A stretch of 40,039 bases of DNA, from the NCBI GenBank assembly GCA_001319865.1, contig BBSL01000430.1, forward strand, positions 1 to 40,039, written 5' to 3'. The stretch is from Burkholderia sp. E7m39. GTDB lineage: Bacteria > Pseudomonadota > Gammaproteobacteria > Burkholderiales > Burkholderiaceae. Below are positions 25,013-32,836 of this stretch, one piece after another. The translations under genes were made by a program, and so were the position numbers. Within the stretch, counting starts at the first letter, position 1. Every line of letters starts with the position of its first letter. The notes below the pieces were generated by a model. That model saw only the letters and a list, made by a program, of their open reading frames with translations, had not been told where the DNA came from and made no database searches.

Positions 25013-25201
25013 ATGATCAGACTTCTCGCAATCGTGGCGCTGATGACGGCCATCTCGGGATGCGTTGCCGCTGCGCCGTACGGTTACAGCGACCCAGCTT
25101 ACGGGCCCGGCTACTACACGCCGGGTCCAACCATCGGCGTCGGCGTGGGGGGCGGCAGCTTCGGCGGCGGGGTGGGCGTCGGGGTAGGTGTCGGGTTCTG
25201 A
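25013..25201 (+). CDS. Small glycine-rich lipoprotein
   Basis: A 62-residue protein with a lipoprotein signal: MIRLLAIVALMTAISGC, where ISGC fits the lipobox and Cys17 would be lipidated. The mature part is short, rich in Tyr, Pro and Gly, and ends in a run of Gly-Val repeats (GGGVGVGVGVGF). ATG 25013 is preceded by GGGAG at proper spacing; the open frame extends to 24938 but the signal peptide sets the start. Such tiny Gly-rich lipoproteins are common and uncharacterised in Burkholderiaceae. It stands alone after a terminator. No function can be named. Confidence 0.75.
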   Translation: MIRLLAIVALMTAISGCVAAAPYGYSDPAYGPGYYTPGPTIGVGVGGGSFGGGVGVGVGVGF

Positions 25202-25591
25202 ACGCATCTCCGGGTCGCTGCCGGCGCCGTCCGGCAGGTTGGCGTACTGAGATCCATGCGCCGCGCTGCCATCTTCCGCATGGACCCGTGTCCGTGCACT
25301 CGCGGACGTCTTGCTTCGCGACGCAACGATGAACGATTCAAGGTCAAGACGTGCTGTAGCGAAGTGGCGCAACGTCGATAGCGGCAGACGCCCACAATCA
25401 AGAGCGGCAGTGTCGGTTCCTGACAGCCCTCACATCACGAAGTGTCGCGCCGTCACAGACACTTCTCCTCCTGCTGCGACGCGCCCAAGCCTCGGCGACC
25501 GTTGCGGCGCGCCGCCCGCACGGCGATCCTGCGAATCCCATTGATGTCGGCACGACCCTTGCAGAAGGGGAGGCGTCAACAGGAGTGAGTC
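25202..25591. other. Intergenic stretch without a recognisable gene
   Basis: These 390 bp lie between two small membrane-associated genes. Open frames here have shadow-like composition and no ribosome binding site. I saw no repeat, strong hairpin with T-tract, or RNA gene. A promoter for the 70-residue gene at 25592 is expected in the right-hand part but no clear -35/-10 was found. Confidence 0.5.
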
Positions 25592-25804
25592 ATGAGCGCC
25601 CTTCTTCACACATTCGCCGCACCGTCGAACCGGATTATCATTGCCCTCGTTTGCCTCGTACTTGCCGTGGTATGCGGAACCGGCATCGCGGCATTCGCAG
25701 GACTGCTGCCGGCATCGGAGCATGTGGCCGCCACGATAACGGTTGCCCCGCTGGTCGACATCCAGACGGATGCATCACGCGGCGACGTGCGAAGCATCGA
25801 TTGA
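25592..25804 (+). CDS. Small single-span membrane protein, unknown function
   Basis: A 70-residue protein. Residues about 14-40 (IIIALVCLVLAVVCGTGIAAFAG) form one hydrophobic helix or an uncleaved signal anchor; the remainder is polar with a Thr/Val-rich part. ATG 25592 has AGGAG 6 bases upstream, which is the main reason to believe the gene. It does not resemble a family I know. It could be a small envelope protein, possibly expressed with, but not obviously in operon with, the lipoprotein at 25013. Confidence 0.6.
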   Translation: MSALLHTFAAPSNRIIIALVCLVLAVVCGTGIAAFAGLLPASEHVAATITVAPLVDIQTDASRGDVRSID

Positions 25805-25983
25805 AGCGGGACTCGTAACACGGCGGCAGCCGGACCGAAACTGCTAGCCGCCGCTCCCAGCGTCAAAAAACTCGCTAACGCGTTTGCGCGCTTCTTCCCA
25901 CAGAGCCGGTGAGCCACGCTCGATCCACGGTCCAGACCGTTCCGCTGGCTTGTGATCGCGCAACTCGACCCGAAGCGCCAAGA

Positions 25984-27156
25984 TCAGCCGGACACGTTCG
26001 CAGTGGCCCCCAGCCGATACACGCTGCTAACCGTGCCTCGAAACAGCGCGTCCCTTTCTTCCGCGCTGGCCTGCGCGGTCAATCGCTTGAAAGCGTTCCA
26101 GCCGTTGCTATAGGGATAAGAACCCTTATCAACCGGAAAATTACTTTCGAACATGCAGCGGTTCGCGCCGAACGCTTCGATGCATGTATGCATCCAGGGC
26201 TTCCATGCCTGCGCCAACTGCATCGACGAAGGCGGCCGCTCGCCCTTTTCGAAATCGAATCCGTTGATGCGCATGCCCAGTCCGCCAACCTTCACATAGA
26301 CATTGGGTAGCTGCGCCAGTTGGCGCATGGAGCGCGACCAGTTCTCGAACACCTCTTTGCGATGATCCGCGTAACTGGCGATTCGCACCACACCGCCGCA
26401 GTGATTGATGATGATCGGCGTGTCGGGATAAGCCTTGGCGAGATCGAACAGTTCGGGAAGCTGCGGAAAGAAAAGCCATGCGTCGTACGACAAACCCAGC
26501 GCGCCCAGTTGCGCAACGCCAGCACGGTAGTCGGGATCGAGCAGCAACCCGCCAGGCACCGCTGAAAGCGGATTGACCAGCGACTGATCCGGGTCCCACG
26601 TCACGAGGTGCCGTACTCCTCGAAACCGGCCACCTGCCGCCTGCAGATGCGCTTCGAGCACGTCGCGCACCGCCGCACCCCGCCGCAGATCCGCGTACCC
26701 GACAATGCCCTTGGCCACCTGCGGTTTGCCCGACTGCATCGGCGCTGTCGAGGCAGTCACATACTCGGTCTCGCCAACGGGCCGCAATGCGTCCGGTCCC
26801 GACTGACGGTAGTGCGTCAGCCCCTGCATGAACACCGACGCCGTGATGTTATGGCCGGACTGCGCGTCGGCAAGATATTCGTCGAGCAGATACGTCCAGC
26901 CCGGACGATCGTAGAAGTGATGATGCGCGTCGATAATCGGCAAGTCCGGCTCGAGCGCCGCTTCTGTCCCGGAAGCCAGCCACTCGGATCGAACGGGGAG
27001 ATAGTTGCTGCTTGGCTTCATGGTGACCGTCTGTTCCTTGGAAAAGGCCTGCGTACTGGCGATAGCGGCAATAGTGGGAAAAGCAGGAATGGCGACCGAA
27101 GCGGCCGCGGCCCGAAGCATCCGCCTGCGCTTGGGCGAGTGCGGTGTCGTCCTCAT
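25984..27156 (-). CDS. Exported amidohydrolase family 2 protein (Tat signal)
   Basis: A 390-residue paralogue of the amidohydrolase at 11380-12426, sharing LPVRSEWLAS...AALEPDLPIIDAHHH (His78-His80), LLLDPDYRAGVAQL, IIINHCGG and CMFESNFPVDKGSYPYSNGWNAFKRL. It adds a 39-residue leader with KRRRMLRAAAAS and a hydrophobic stretch ending AFS, which looks like a twin-arginine signal; this would place a folded, metal-loaded enzyme in the periplasm. ATG 27156 overlaps the MFS stop codon (ATGA). Hydrolysis outside the cytoplasm and uptake of the product by the coupled carrier is a sensible reading. It is the last gene of its operon. Substrate unknown. Confidence 0.87.
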   Translation of the reverse strand: MRTTPHSPKRRRMLRAAAASVAIPAFPTIAAIASTQAFSKEQTVTMKPSSNYLPVRSEWLASGTEAALEPDLPIIDAHHHFYDRPGWTYLLDEYLADAQSGHNITASVFMQGLTHYRQSGPDALRPVGETEYVTASTAPMQSGKPQVAKGIVGYADLRRGAAVRDVLEAHLQAAGGRFRGVRHLVTWDPDQSLVNPLSAVPGGLLLDPDYRAGVAQLGALGLSYDAWLFFPQLPELFDLAKAYPDTPIIINHCGGVVRIASYADHRKEVFENWSRSMRQLAQLPNVYVKVGGLGMRINGFDFEKGERPPSSMQLAQAWKPWMHTCIEAFGANRCMFESNFPVDKGSYPYSNGWNAFKRLTAQASAEERDALFRGTVSSVYRLGATANVSG

Positions 27157-28457
27157 TGCGCCTCCCGGTTGAACGCGAACAGAGAGAGCGTCAGCATCGT
27201 CGTGATCAGCAATACGACGGCGAGACCGAACATGCCCGCCGTGAACGTACCGAAACTGTCCTTCAGATAGCCGACGAGGTACGGTCCCGCAAAGCCGCCA
27301 AGCGCGCCGATGGAATTGATCAACGCGAGGCCGCCCGCCGCCGCCTGGCCCGACAGGAATCGCGCAGGCAGCGTATAGAAAATGGTCCGCCCCGCGATCG
27401 TGCCGATCAATGCCAACGTGATGCCGACCATCGCGGGCAACAGCTGATCGAAGTGCGTCGACACGCCGAGCGCGACAGCGCCGATCAAAAGTCCTGCGGC
27501 GAGGTTTGCGATATGCCCGCCGCGTCGATCGACGCGCTTCGCCCACCACAGCAACGCGATCGTCGCAAAGAAATACGGCACGGCCGAGATCCAGCCTGTC
27601 TGCGTCACGCTCATGCCGTGCGCCTTGAGCATCTGCGGCAGCCAGATGCCGATGCCGTACGAACCCATCGTGAAGCCGAACGAAATCGTCGCGAGGATGT
27701 ACACACGAACGTCCCTCAGTGCCGCGCGGAAATCCTTCTTCTTCTGGGCCGATGATCCCTCGCGGTCGAATGCGCTTTGCAGGGCGGCTCGCTCGTCGCG
27801 CGACAGCCATTGCGCGTCGGCTGGCTTGTCGGCGAGCAGCTTCAGCACCAGGTAGCCGAGCACGCAGGCGGGAAGCCCTTCGACAATGAACATCCATTTC
27901 CAGCCTGCCAGTCCGAGCACGCCATCCATATGAAGCAGCCACGACGACAACGGACCGCCCACCAGCGACGACAACGGCGTCGAGACCGTGAACCATGCGA
28001 GCACGCGGGTTCGGTAGCTGGAAGGAAACCAGACCGCAAGAAAGAAGATCACGCCGGGAAAGAAGCCTGCTTCGCCGATGCCAAGCAGCAGCCGGATCAC
28101 GTAGAAGCTGGTCGGTCCGACGGCGAGCGCCGTCGCTGCCGCCATCAAGCCCCACGTGATCATGATGCGGGCAAGCCAGCGCCGCGCACCGAAGCGATAC
28201 AGCGCGAGATTGCTCGGCACTTCGCAAATGCAGTATCCGGCGAACATGATCCCCGCGCCCCAGCCGAACTGCGTCGCGGTCAGGCCGAGGTCGCGATTCA
28301 TCGTCAGCGCCGCGAAACCGACGCTGGTGCGGTCGAGATAATTGAAGAAATAGGCCAGGGCGAGCAGTGGAATGAAACGCCACGCAGCTTTTCTGACGGC
28401 CTGCTGCTCGAAGCTGGCAGACGTGTCTGCCGTCATGCCCGAAGTAATGGATGTCAT
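27153..28457 (-). CDS. MFS transporter, ACS family
   Basis: A 434-residue 12-helix carrier with FFNYLDRTSVGFAALTMN in helix 1, CEVPSNLALYRFGARRWLARIMITWG, and LLGIGEAGFFPGVIFFLAVWFPSSYR in helices 4-5. This is the TtuB/phthalate-permease type of the ACS family. ATG 28457 has GGAG 7 bases upstream; the frame is open to 28613. It is coupled by ATGA to the exported amidohydrolase and lies 82 bp after the CoA-transferase, so it belongs to the operon that starts with the HMG-CoA-lyase gene. Confidence 0.9.
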   Translation of the reverse strand: MTSITSGMTADTSASFEQQAVRKAAWRFIPLLALAYFFNYLDRTSVGFAALTMNRDLGLTATQFGWGAGIMFAGYCICEVPSNLALYRFGARRWLARIMITWGLMAAATALAVGPTSFYVIRLLLGIGEAGFFPGVIFFLAVWFPSSYRTRVLAWFTVSTPLSSLVGGPLSSWLLHMDGVLGLAGWKWMFIVEGLPACVLGYLVLKLLADKPADAQWLSRDERAALQSAFDREGSSAQKKKDFRAALRDVRVYILATISFGFTMGSYGIGIWLPQMLKAHGMSVTQTGWISAVPYFFATIALLWWAKRVDRRGGHIANLAAGLLIGAVALGVSTHFDQLLPAMVGITLALIGTIAGRTIFYTLPARFLSGQAAAGGLALINSIGALGGFAGPYLVGYLKDSFGTFTAGMFGLAVVLLITTMLTLSLFAFNREAQ

Positions 28458-28539
28458 TGTCGTCTCCAAACAATTCTCATGCGGCCCGGCCGCAAATGCG
28501 GCCGCGGCTGCGCTACGTTTGATGCGAAGCGTCGGGGCG

Positions 28540-29814
28540 TCAGGCGCTGGCGAGCTCGTTGGCGGAAGGACTCGATGGATCCCCCCCGTCCAGCTCCTGG
28601 CATCGGACGACACCGGCGTCCACCAGCTGCATCAGTTCCGCATCGGCGTATCCGAGTCCCGACAGCAGCGCGCGGGTGTCCTGGCCAAGCGCGGGCGGCG
28701 CGGCGCGCAGACGCAGCCGCTCGCCGTCCATCGTCAGCGGCAGCAGTGCCGTGCGCGTCGACACCGCCTCGCCCGCGCCGCTGGCATCGGGCGGCAACGT
28801 CACATCGGCGAGTCCGCCCGTCGCCAGCAGATGCGGATCATCGAACAGGTCCTGAGGTTTGGTAATCGGCGCATAGGGCAACCCGATGCGTTCGAAGATC
28901 GCGCTGATCTCCGCTGCCGTGAAGGCTTCCATGTGCGCGCGAAGCCTGGGCAGCAGCCAGTCGCGGGCCTGCACGCGCTGATTGTTGGTCGCGATCCGCT
29001 CGTCGCGTTTCAGTTCGGACAAACCGAATGCATCGCAGAACAACGCCCACTGCGTGTCGGATACGACGGCCAGAAAGATCTGCTCGCCGTTCTTCACCGA
29101 GAACACGTCATAGACGGCCCACGCGGAGATGCGGCTGGGCATCGGCGCGGCAGGCTTGCCCGTCATGGCGTACTGCATCATGTGCTGCGCGACGAGGAAC
29201 ACGTTGTTTTCGAACAGGGCGCTCTGCACTTCCTGGCCCTTGCCGGTGCGCTCGCGCTGCGCGAGCGCCGCCATCGCGCCGATAGCGCCGAACATGCCGC
29301 CCATGATGTCGTTGACACTGGCGCCCGCGCGCAGCGGACGGCCTTCGGGGCCCGTCATGTAGGCGAGACCGCCCATCATCTGGACCACTTCATCGAGCGC
29401 GGTCCGATGATCGTAGGGGCCCGGCAGAAATCCCTTGTGGGAGACATAGACAAGGCGCGGATTGAGCTTCGACAGCGACGCATAGCTGAGACCGAGCTTG
29501 TCCATCGTGCCGCTCTTGAAGTTCTCGCTGAAGACGTCGGCGCCCGCGATGAGCCTGTGCACGACTTCGAGTCCGCGCGGGTCCTTGACGTCGACGGCGA
29601 GGCTCTTCTTGTTGCGATTGAAGGTGCCGAAGAAACCGGCCCCCGATCCTCGCAGCGCGCGCGTGCTGTCGCCCGCAATGGGCTCCACCTTGATGACTTC
29701 CGCGCCCAGGTCCGCGAGCACCATGCCGCATGTCGGGCCCATCACCATATGCGTCATCTCGACGACGCGCACGCCGCTGTAAGGCAGCGATTGATTCGAC
29801 GAAATCTCGCTCAT
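28540..29814 (-). CDS. CaiB/BaiF family CoA-transferase
   Basis: A 424-residue class III CoA-transferase with VVEMTHMVMGPTCGMVLADLGAEVIKVEP at the start, FNRNKKSLAVDVKDPRG, and the catalytic Asp169 in ASVNDIMGGMFGAIGAMAAL. The N-terminal methionine-rich THMVMGPTCG is a usual variant. ATG 29814 overlaps the HMG-CoA-lyase-type stop codon (ATGA). With that enzyme it can form a two-step unit: attach CoA to a 3-hydroxy-3-alkyl dicarboxylic acid, then cleave it to acetyl-CoA (or a homologue) and a keto acid. Candidate substrates are hydroxymethylglutarate- or citramalate-like acids; this is inference. Confidence 0.9.
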   Translation of the reverse strand: MSEISSNQSLPYSGVRVVEMTHMVMGPTCGMVLADLGAEVIKVEPIAGDSTRALRGSGAGFFGTFNRNKKSLAVDVKDPRGLEVVHRLIAGADVFSENFKSGTMDKLGLSYASLSKLNPRLVYVSHKGFLPGPYDHRTALDEVVQMMGGLAYMTGPEGRPLRAGASVNDIMGGMFGAIGAMAALAQRERTGKGQEVQSALFENNVFLVAQHMMQYAMTGKPAAPMPSRISAWAVYDVFSVKNGEQIFLAVVSDTQWALFCDAFGLSELKRDERIATNNQRVQARDWLLPRLRAHMEAFTAAEISAIFERIGLPYAPITKPQDLFDDPHLLATGGLADVTLPPDASGAGEAVSTRTALLPLTMDGERLRLRAAPPALGQDTRALLSGLGYADAELMQLVDAGVVRCQELDGGDPSSPSANELASA

Positions 29815-30797
29815 TGCGCCGCTCCCAGCAGACAGCCTTCCGGTTGCGGAGCGCTCGGCTCGCGCCCGTCGGCGTAACGGAATCCTTTGGGCAGTCCTGC
29901 GTCCTGCACATGCCCGTACAACGCTTCGCCCGGCAACGCGTCCGCCAGAATCGCGCGCGCAGCGACAAGCGCGTCGATATCGATGCCCGTGTCGTAACCC
30001 ATTGCTTCGAGCAGGAACGTCAGGTCTTCCGTGACGATGTTGCCCGTCGCACCCGGCGCATAGGGGCAGCCGCCGAGACCGGCCTGGCTTGCGTCGATTG
30101 TCATGACGCCGGCGTCGAGTGCGGCGACGACGTTCGCCAGTCCCTGACCGCGCGTGTTGTGGAAATGCGCGCCGCCCGCCTTGCTGCCGAGTTCCGTCTG
30201 CAAACGGCGGAAAAGACGCCGGACCTGTGCAGGGTTCGCATAACCGCTCGTGTCCGACAGGCCCACTTCGTCGACGCCGCATTCGCCCATCGCCAGGCAC
30301 ATGCGCATCGTCTGGTCATCGCTGACGGCGCCCGCAATCGTGCAACCGAACGCGACCGACACGCCGGCTTCGATTCGCACGCCGGGAAACTGCGCGTCTC
30401 GCAACGCAACGATCGCGCGCACTTCGTCGACCATCTGCGCGGTCGTCTTGCGGATGTTCGCCATCGAGTGCTCGTTTGTGACCGAGACGGGCAGCGTGAG
30501 CTTATGGACGCCCGCTTCGAAGGCATGCTGCGAGCCGCGCAGATTCGGCGCGAGAACGGCGACGTGCAGGCCGGGAATCGTCAATGCGTGCGCCACGACT
30601 TCCTCAATGTCGGCCATTTGCGGCAACAGCCGCGCGGGCACGAACGAGCCGACCTCGATCTCCTTCAAACCCGCAGCCGCGAGCGCGGAGATCCAGCGCA
30701 GTTTGGCAGCCGTGGGCATGACGCTTTTGATGCTCTGCAGCCCATCGCGGGGACCGACTTCGCTAACGAGCACCGCGGGGCGGGATGGATTTTTCAC
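29811..30797 (-). CDS. mvaB: Hydroxymethylglutaryl-CoA lyase family enzyme
   Basis: A 328-residue TIM-barrel lyase. EVGPRDGLQ (Arg17, Asp18), SFVPARLLPQMAD, SVAFGCTIAG, HFHNTRGQGLANV (metal His211 and His213) and the mobile loop GLGGCPYAPGATGN with Cys244 and Asn253 match HMG-CoA lyase residue for residue. GTG 30797 has AAGGAG 5-6 bases upstream. The enzyme retro-aldol cleaves HMG-CoA or close analogues. No leucine-degradation genes (liuABCD) are nearby; its partner is a CoA-transferase, so it probably works on an imported acid rather than in leucine breakdown. It is the first gene of an operon facing away from an IclR regulator. Confidence 0.9.
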   Translation of the reverse strand: MKNPSRPAVLVSEVGPRDGLQSIKSVMPTAAKLRWISALAAAGLKEIEVGSFVPARLLPQMADIEEVVAHALTIPGLHVAVLAPNLRGSQHAFEAGVHKLTLPVSVTNEHSMANIRKTTAQMVDEVRAIVALRDAQFPGVRIEAGVSVAFGCTIAGAVSDDQTMRMCLAMGECGVDEVGLSDTSGYANPAQVRRLFRRLQTELGSKAGGAHFHNTRGQGLANVVAALDAGVMTIDASQAGLGGCPYAPGATGNIVTEDLTFLLEAMGYDTGIDIDALVAARAILADALPGEALYGHVQDAGLPKGFRYADGREPSAPQPEGCLLGAAQ

Positions 30798-30814
30798 GCA
30801 AACTCCTTCGCTTC

Positions 30815-30851
30815 GTTCTATCTGAAAGAATTACATTCCGTTAGATAGAAC
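30815..30851. promoter_or_regulatory. Widely spaced inverted repeat, candidate IclR operator upstream of the lyase operon
   Basis: GTTCTATCT (30815-30823) and AGATAGAAC (30843-30851) are perfect inverted repeats separated by 19 bases, 18 bp before the lyase start codon. The half-site GTTCTAT/ATAGAAC is the same as in the tighter palindrome at 30918-30938. This position would let a bound protein block or steer transcription of the lyase operon. Confidence 0.65.
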
Positions 30852-30917
30852 TATAGAATGGAAAACGAGGTGGTTTAAGGTGGGTTAACCCGGGTTTTCA
30901 TGCATTTTCGCGTGCTT

Positions 30918-30938
30918 GCGTTCTATCCAATAGAACGC
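30918..30938. promoter_or_regulatory. Perfect palindrome, candidate IclR operator upstream of the regulator
   Basis: Arms GCGTTCTAT (30918-30926) and ATAGAACGC (30930-30938) pair exactly around CCA. It lies 36 bp before the proposed IclR start codon. Together with the repeat at 30815-30851 it gives a divergent control region typical of self-regulated IclR-family systems. Confidence 0.75.
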
Positions 30939-30974
30939 TAGAGTCGCTTGCATTCGCACGAGAGGGACGAGGAC

Positions 30975-31781
30975 GTGGTCAACGAAACGCAGGAATCGAC
31001 GTCACGGCAGTCGACAGCAGCTAGCGATGGCACCAGCGGCGTGGCCGTCCTCGATCGCGCGTTCGCGATCCTGAGAGCCTTTGGCGCCAACGACGACCGG
31101 CTCTCCCTTGCCGAGTTGTCGCGTCGCACGGATCTCTACAAGAGCACGGTGCTGCGACTGCTGGCGGCGCTCGAGCACGGCGGATTCATCCGCAGGCTCA
31201 GTGACGGGCAGTACGCCATCGGACCACAACCGTTGCGCCTCGCGGCGTTGTATCAACGGTCATTCCAGGTCGGGCCCGTGATCGAACCGATACTTCAGCA
31301 GTTGAGCCGCGACCTGGGCGAGACCGCCTCGCTGTACATCAGGCAAGAAAGCTTGCGACTGGTGTTGTTTCGCGTCGAACCCGCGCGGGCGGTGCGCGTG
31401 TCGATCCGCGTGGGCGAAGAATTTCCCATCGACCGCGGCGCATCGGGCAAAGTCCTGCTCGCGTTCACGGAAAAGGATGATCCGCGCTGGCAGGCAGTTC
31501 GCGAACAGTGTTGGGCTGTCTCGCATGGCGAGCGTGATCCAGAAACGGCCTCCGTCTCGGTGCCCGTCTTCGGTGCGACGGGCGAACTGATCGGCGCGCT
31601 CGCATTGTCGGGGCCGAAAGCCCGCTTCGATATGGCGTCGACGATTACCGCCGCGCTGACGGCCCTGCTCGAAGCCGCGAGACGCGCGACCGTCGCGCTG
31701 GGAGGCGCGAGCGACCGCTTCGATATCGCCATCAAGAAAGCGGCGACGGAGGGATTTCCCGGCATCGCGGACCTGGCGTAA
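30975..31781 (+). CDS. IclR family transcriptional regulator
   Basis: A 268-residue regulator: an N-terminal winged HTH at about residues 22-85 (VAVLDRAFAILRAFG, LSLAELSRRTDLYKSTVLRLLAAL, GGFIRR) and a C-terminal effector-binding domain with ASLYIRQESLRLVLFRVEP and the RGASGKVLLAF segment. GTG 30975 is preferred because AGAGGG is 8 bases upstream; a TTG at 30948 is also in frame. Divergent from the lyase/CoA-transferase/MFS/amidohydrolase operon across a region with GTTCTAT palindromes, it most likely controls that operon in response to its substrate or an intermediate, and itself. Confidence 0.9.
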   Translation: MVNETQESTSRQSTAASDGTSGVAVLDRAFAILRAFGANDDRLSLAELSRRTDLYKSTVLRLLAALEHGGFIRRLSDGQYAIGPQPLRLAALYQRSFQVGPVIEPILQQLSRDLGETASLYIRQESLRLVLFRVEPARAVRVSIRVGEEFPIDRGASGKVLLAFTEKDDPRWQAVREQCWAVSHGERDPETASVSVPVFGATGELIGALALSGPKARFDMASTITAALTALLEAARRATVALGGASDRFDIAIKKAATEGFPGIADLA

Positions 31782-31908
31782 CGACACGTCGGGACAAAGA
31801 CCCAGCGAATAAACGGCAGTCATTTGATACTCGAACTTTTCCGCGCACCTTCATTTCAAAGCTCACCAGGACTGCCGTCAGTTAAGTCAACACAGTGGAT
31901 ATCCAGAC

Positions 31909-32700
31909 ATGAACCGAACGGAAACAGCCATGCACCCGACCTCGATCCCGCGAGTACAGAGACGAACACCGTGGCCAGGCCGGATCGGCGCGTGCATCGC
32001 GCTTCTGCTGTTGCCAACGGCGCTCCTCGCTCAGGACGACAAGCCCGGTGTTGCCTTCTCCGCCAACGAGCCTGGCGCACCACTGCCCCCGGGATGGAAG
32101 AATCTGCCCGTCGTAAGCGGGAAAGCGGTAACACGCTACACGCTGGTACGCGAGGACAGCACAACCGTCCTGCAGGCCGACGCGATCCATTCCGCTTCGG
32201 CGCTGATGCATGAGGGCAATATCGACCTGACTCGCACACCCGTTGTCACATGGCGCTGGAAAGCAGAAGGCCCGGTCGCGGGCGCCGACAACCGTTCCGG
32301 ATCGAAAGAGGACGCGCCCGCGCGACTCGTCTTCACCTTCGACGGCGACAAGAGCAAGCTGTCGCTGTTCGACCGGGCAAGCATGGACCTGGCCAAGCGC
32401 CTGGGCGGTCAGGAGCTGCCCTATGCCACGCTCATGTATATCTGGTCGCCTACGGCCGCGCCAGGCAGCGTCATTCCTAACCCTCATACCGGGCGGGTCC
32501 AGATGATCGTCGTTTCCGGTCAGCTCGGCGATGCAGGTCAGTGGCAGAGTCTGCGCCGCAACATCGTGCAGGACTATGAGAAGGTCTTTCACGAACCGCC
32601 TGGACGGATCACCGGATACGGCCTGCTGACCGACACCGACAACACGGGCAGCACGACTCGCGCGTGGTATGGAGATGTTCAGTTTCAGGCCGGGCCATGA
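31909..32700 (+). CDS. Exported DUF3047 protein
   Basis: A 263-residue protein with a signal peptide (RIGACIALLLLPTALLAQ, cleavage near residue 41) and a DUF3047 domain: a jelly-roll-like segment with WRWKAEGPVAGADNRSGSKEDAPARLVFTFDGD, ATLMYIWSPTAAPGSVIPNPHTGRVQMIVVSG and a final DTDNTGSTTRAWYGDVQF. DUF3047 has no settled function; the late segment recalls carbohydrate-binding or hydrolase-like beta-sandwiches. Start may be 31909 or 31930, neither with a strong ribosome binding site. It stands alone, convergent with the large regulator downstream. Confidence 0.8.
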   Translation: MNRTETAMHPTSIPRVQRRTPWPGRIGACIALLLLPTALLAQDDKPGVAFSANEPGAPLPPGWKNLPVVSGKAVTRYTLVREDSTTVLQADAIHSASALMHEGNIDLTRTPVVTWRWKAEGPVAGADNRSGSKEDAPARLVFTFDGDKSKLSLFDRASMDLAKRLGGQELPYATLMYIWSPTAAPGSVIPNPHTGRVQMIVVSGQLGDAGQWQSLRRNIVQDYEKVFHEPPGRITGYGLLTDTDNTGSTTRAWYGDVQFQAGP

Positions 32701-32836
32701 CGACATAGCGTCGATAGCGACCCGCGTGATGGCGCGGCCCGCTCGACTGTTGAAGCGGTTCGGAAGCGCGAGCGAATCTGCGTCGCGCGCTTCCAGGCCT
32801 GCATGATGTTTTTTCACGGCCTCGGTGGCTTTCGTG

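Noticed and set aside
24770..25372. A 200-codon minus-strand frame covering the small lipoprotein gene
   Set aside because: It runs through a strong terminator hairpin and has no recognisable domain or start signal.
28372..29877. A 501-codon open frame on the plus strand opposite the CoA-transferase
   Set aside because: Antisense shadow with Arg/His/Ala-rich composition and no domain; the minus strand encodes a clear CaiB/BaiF protein.
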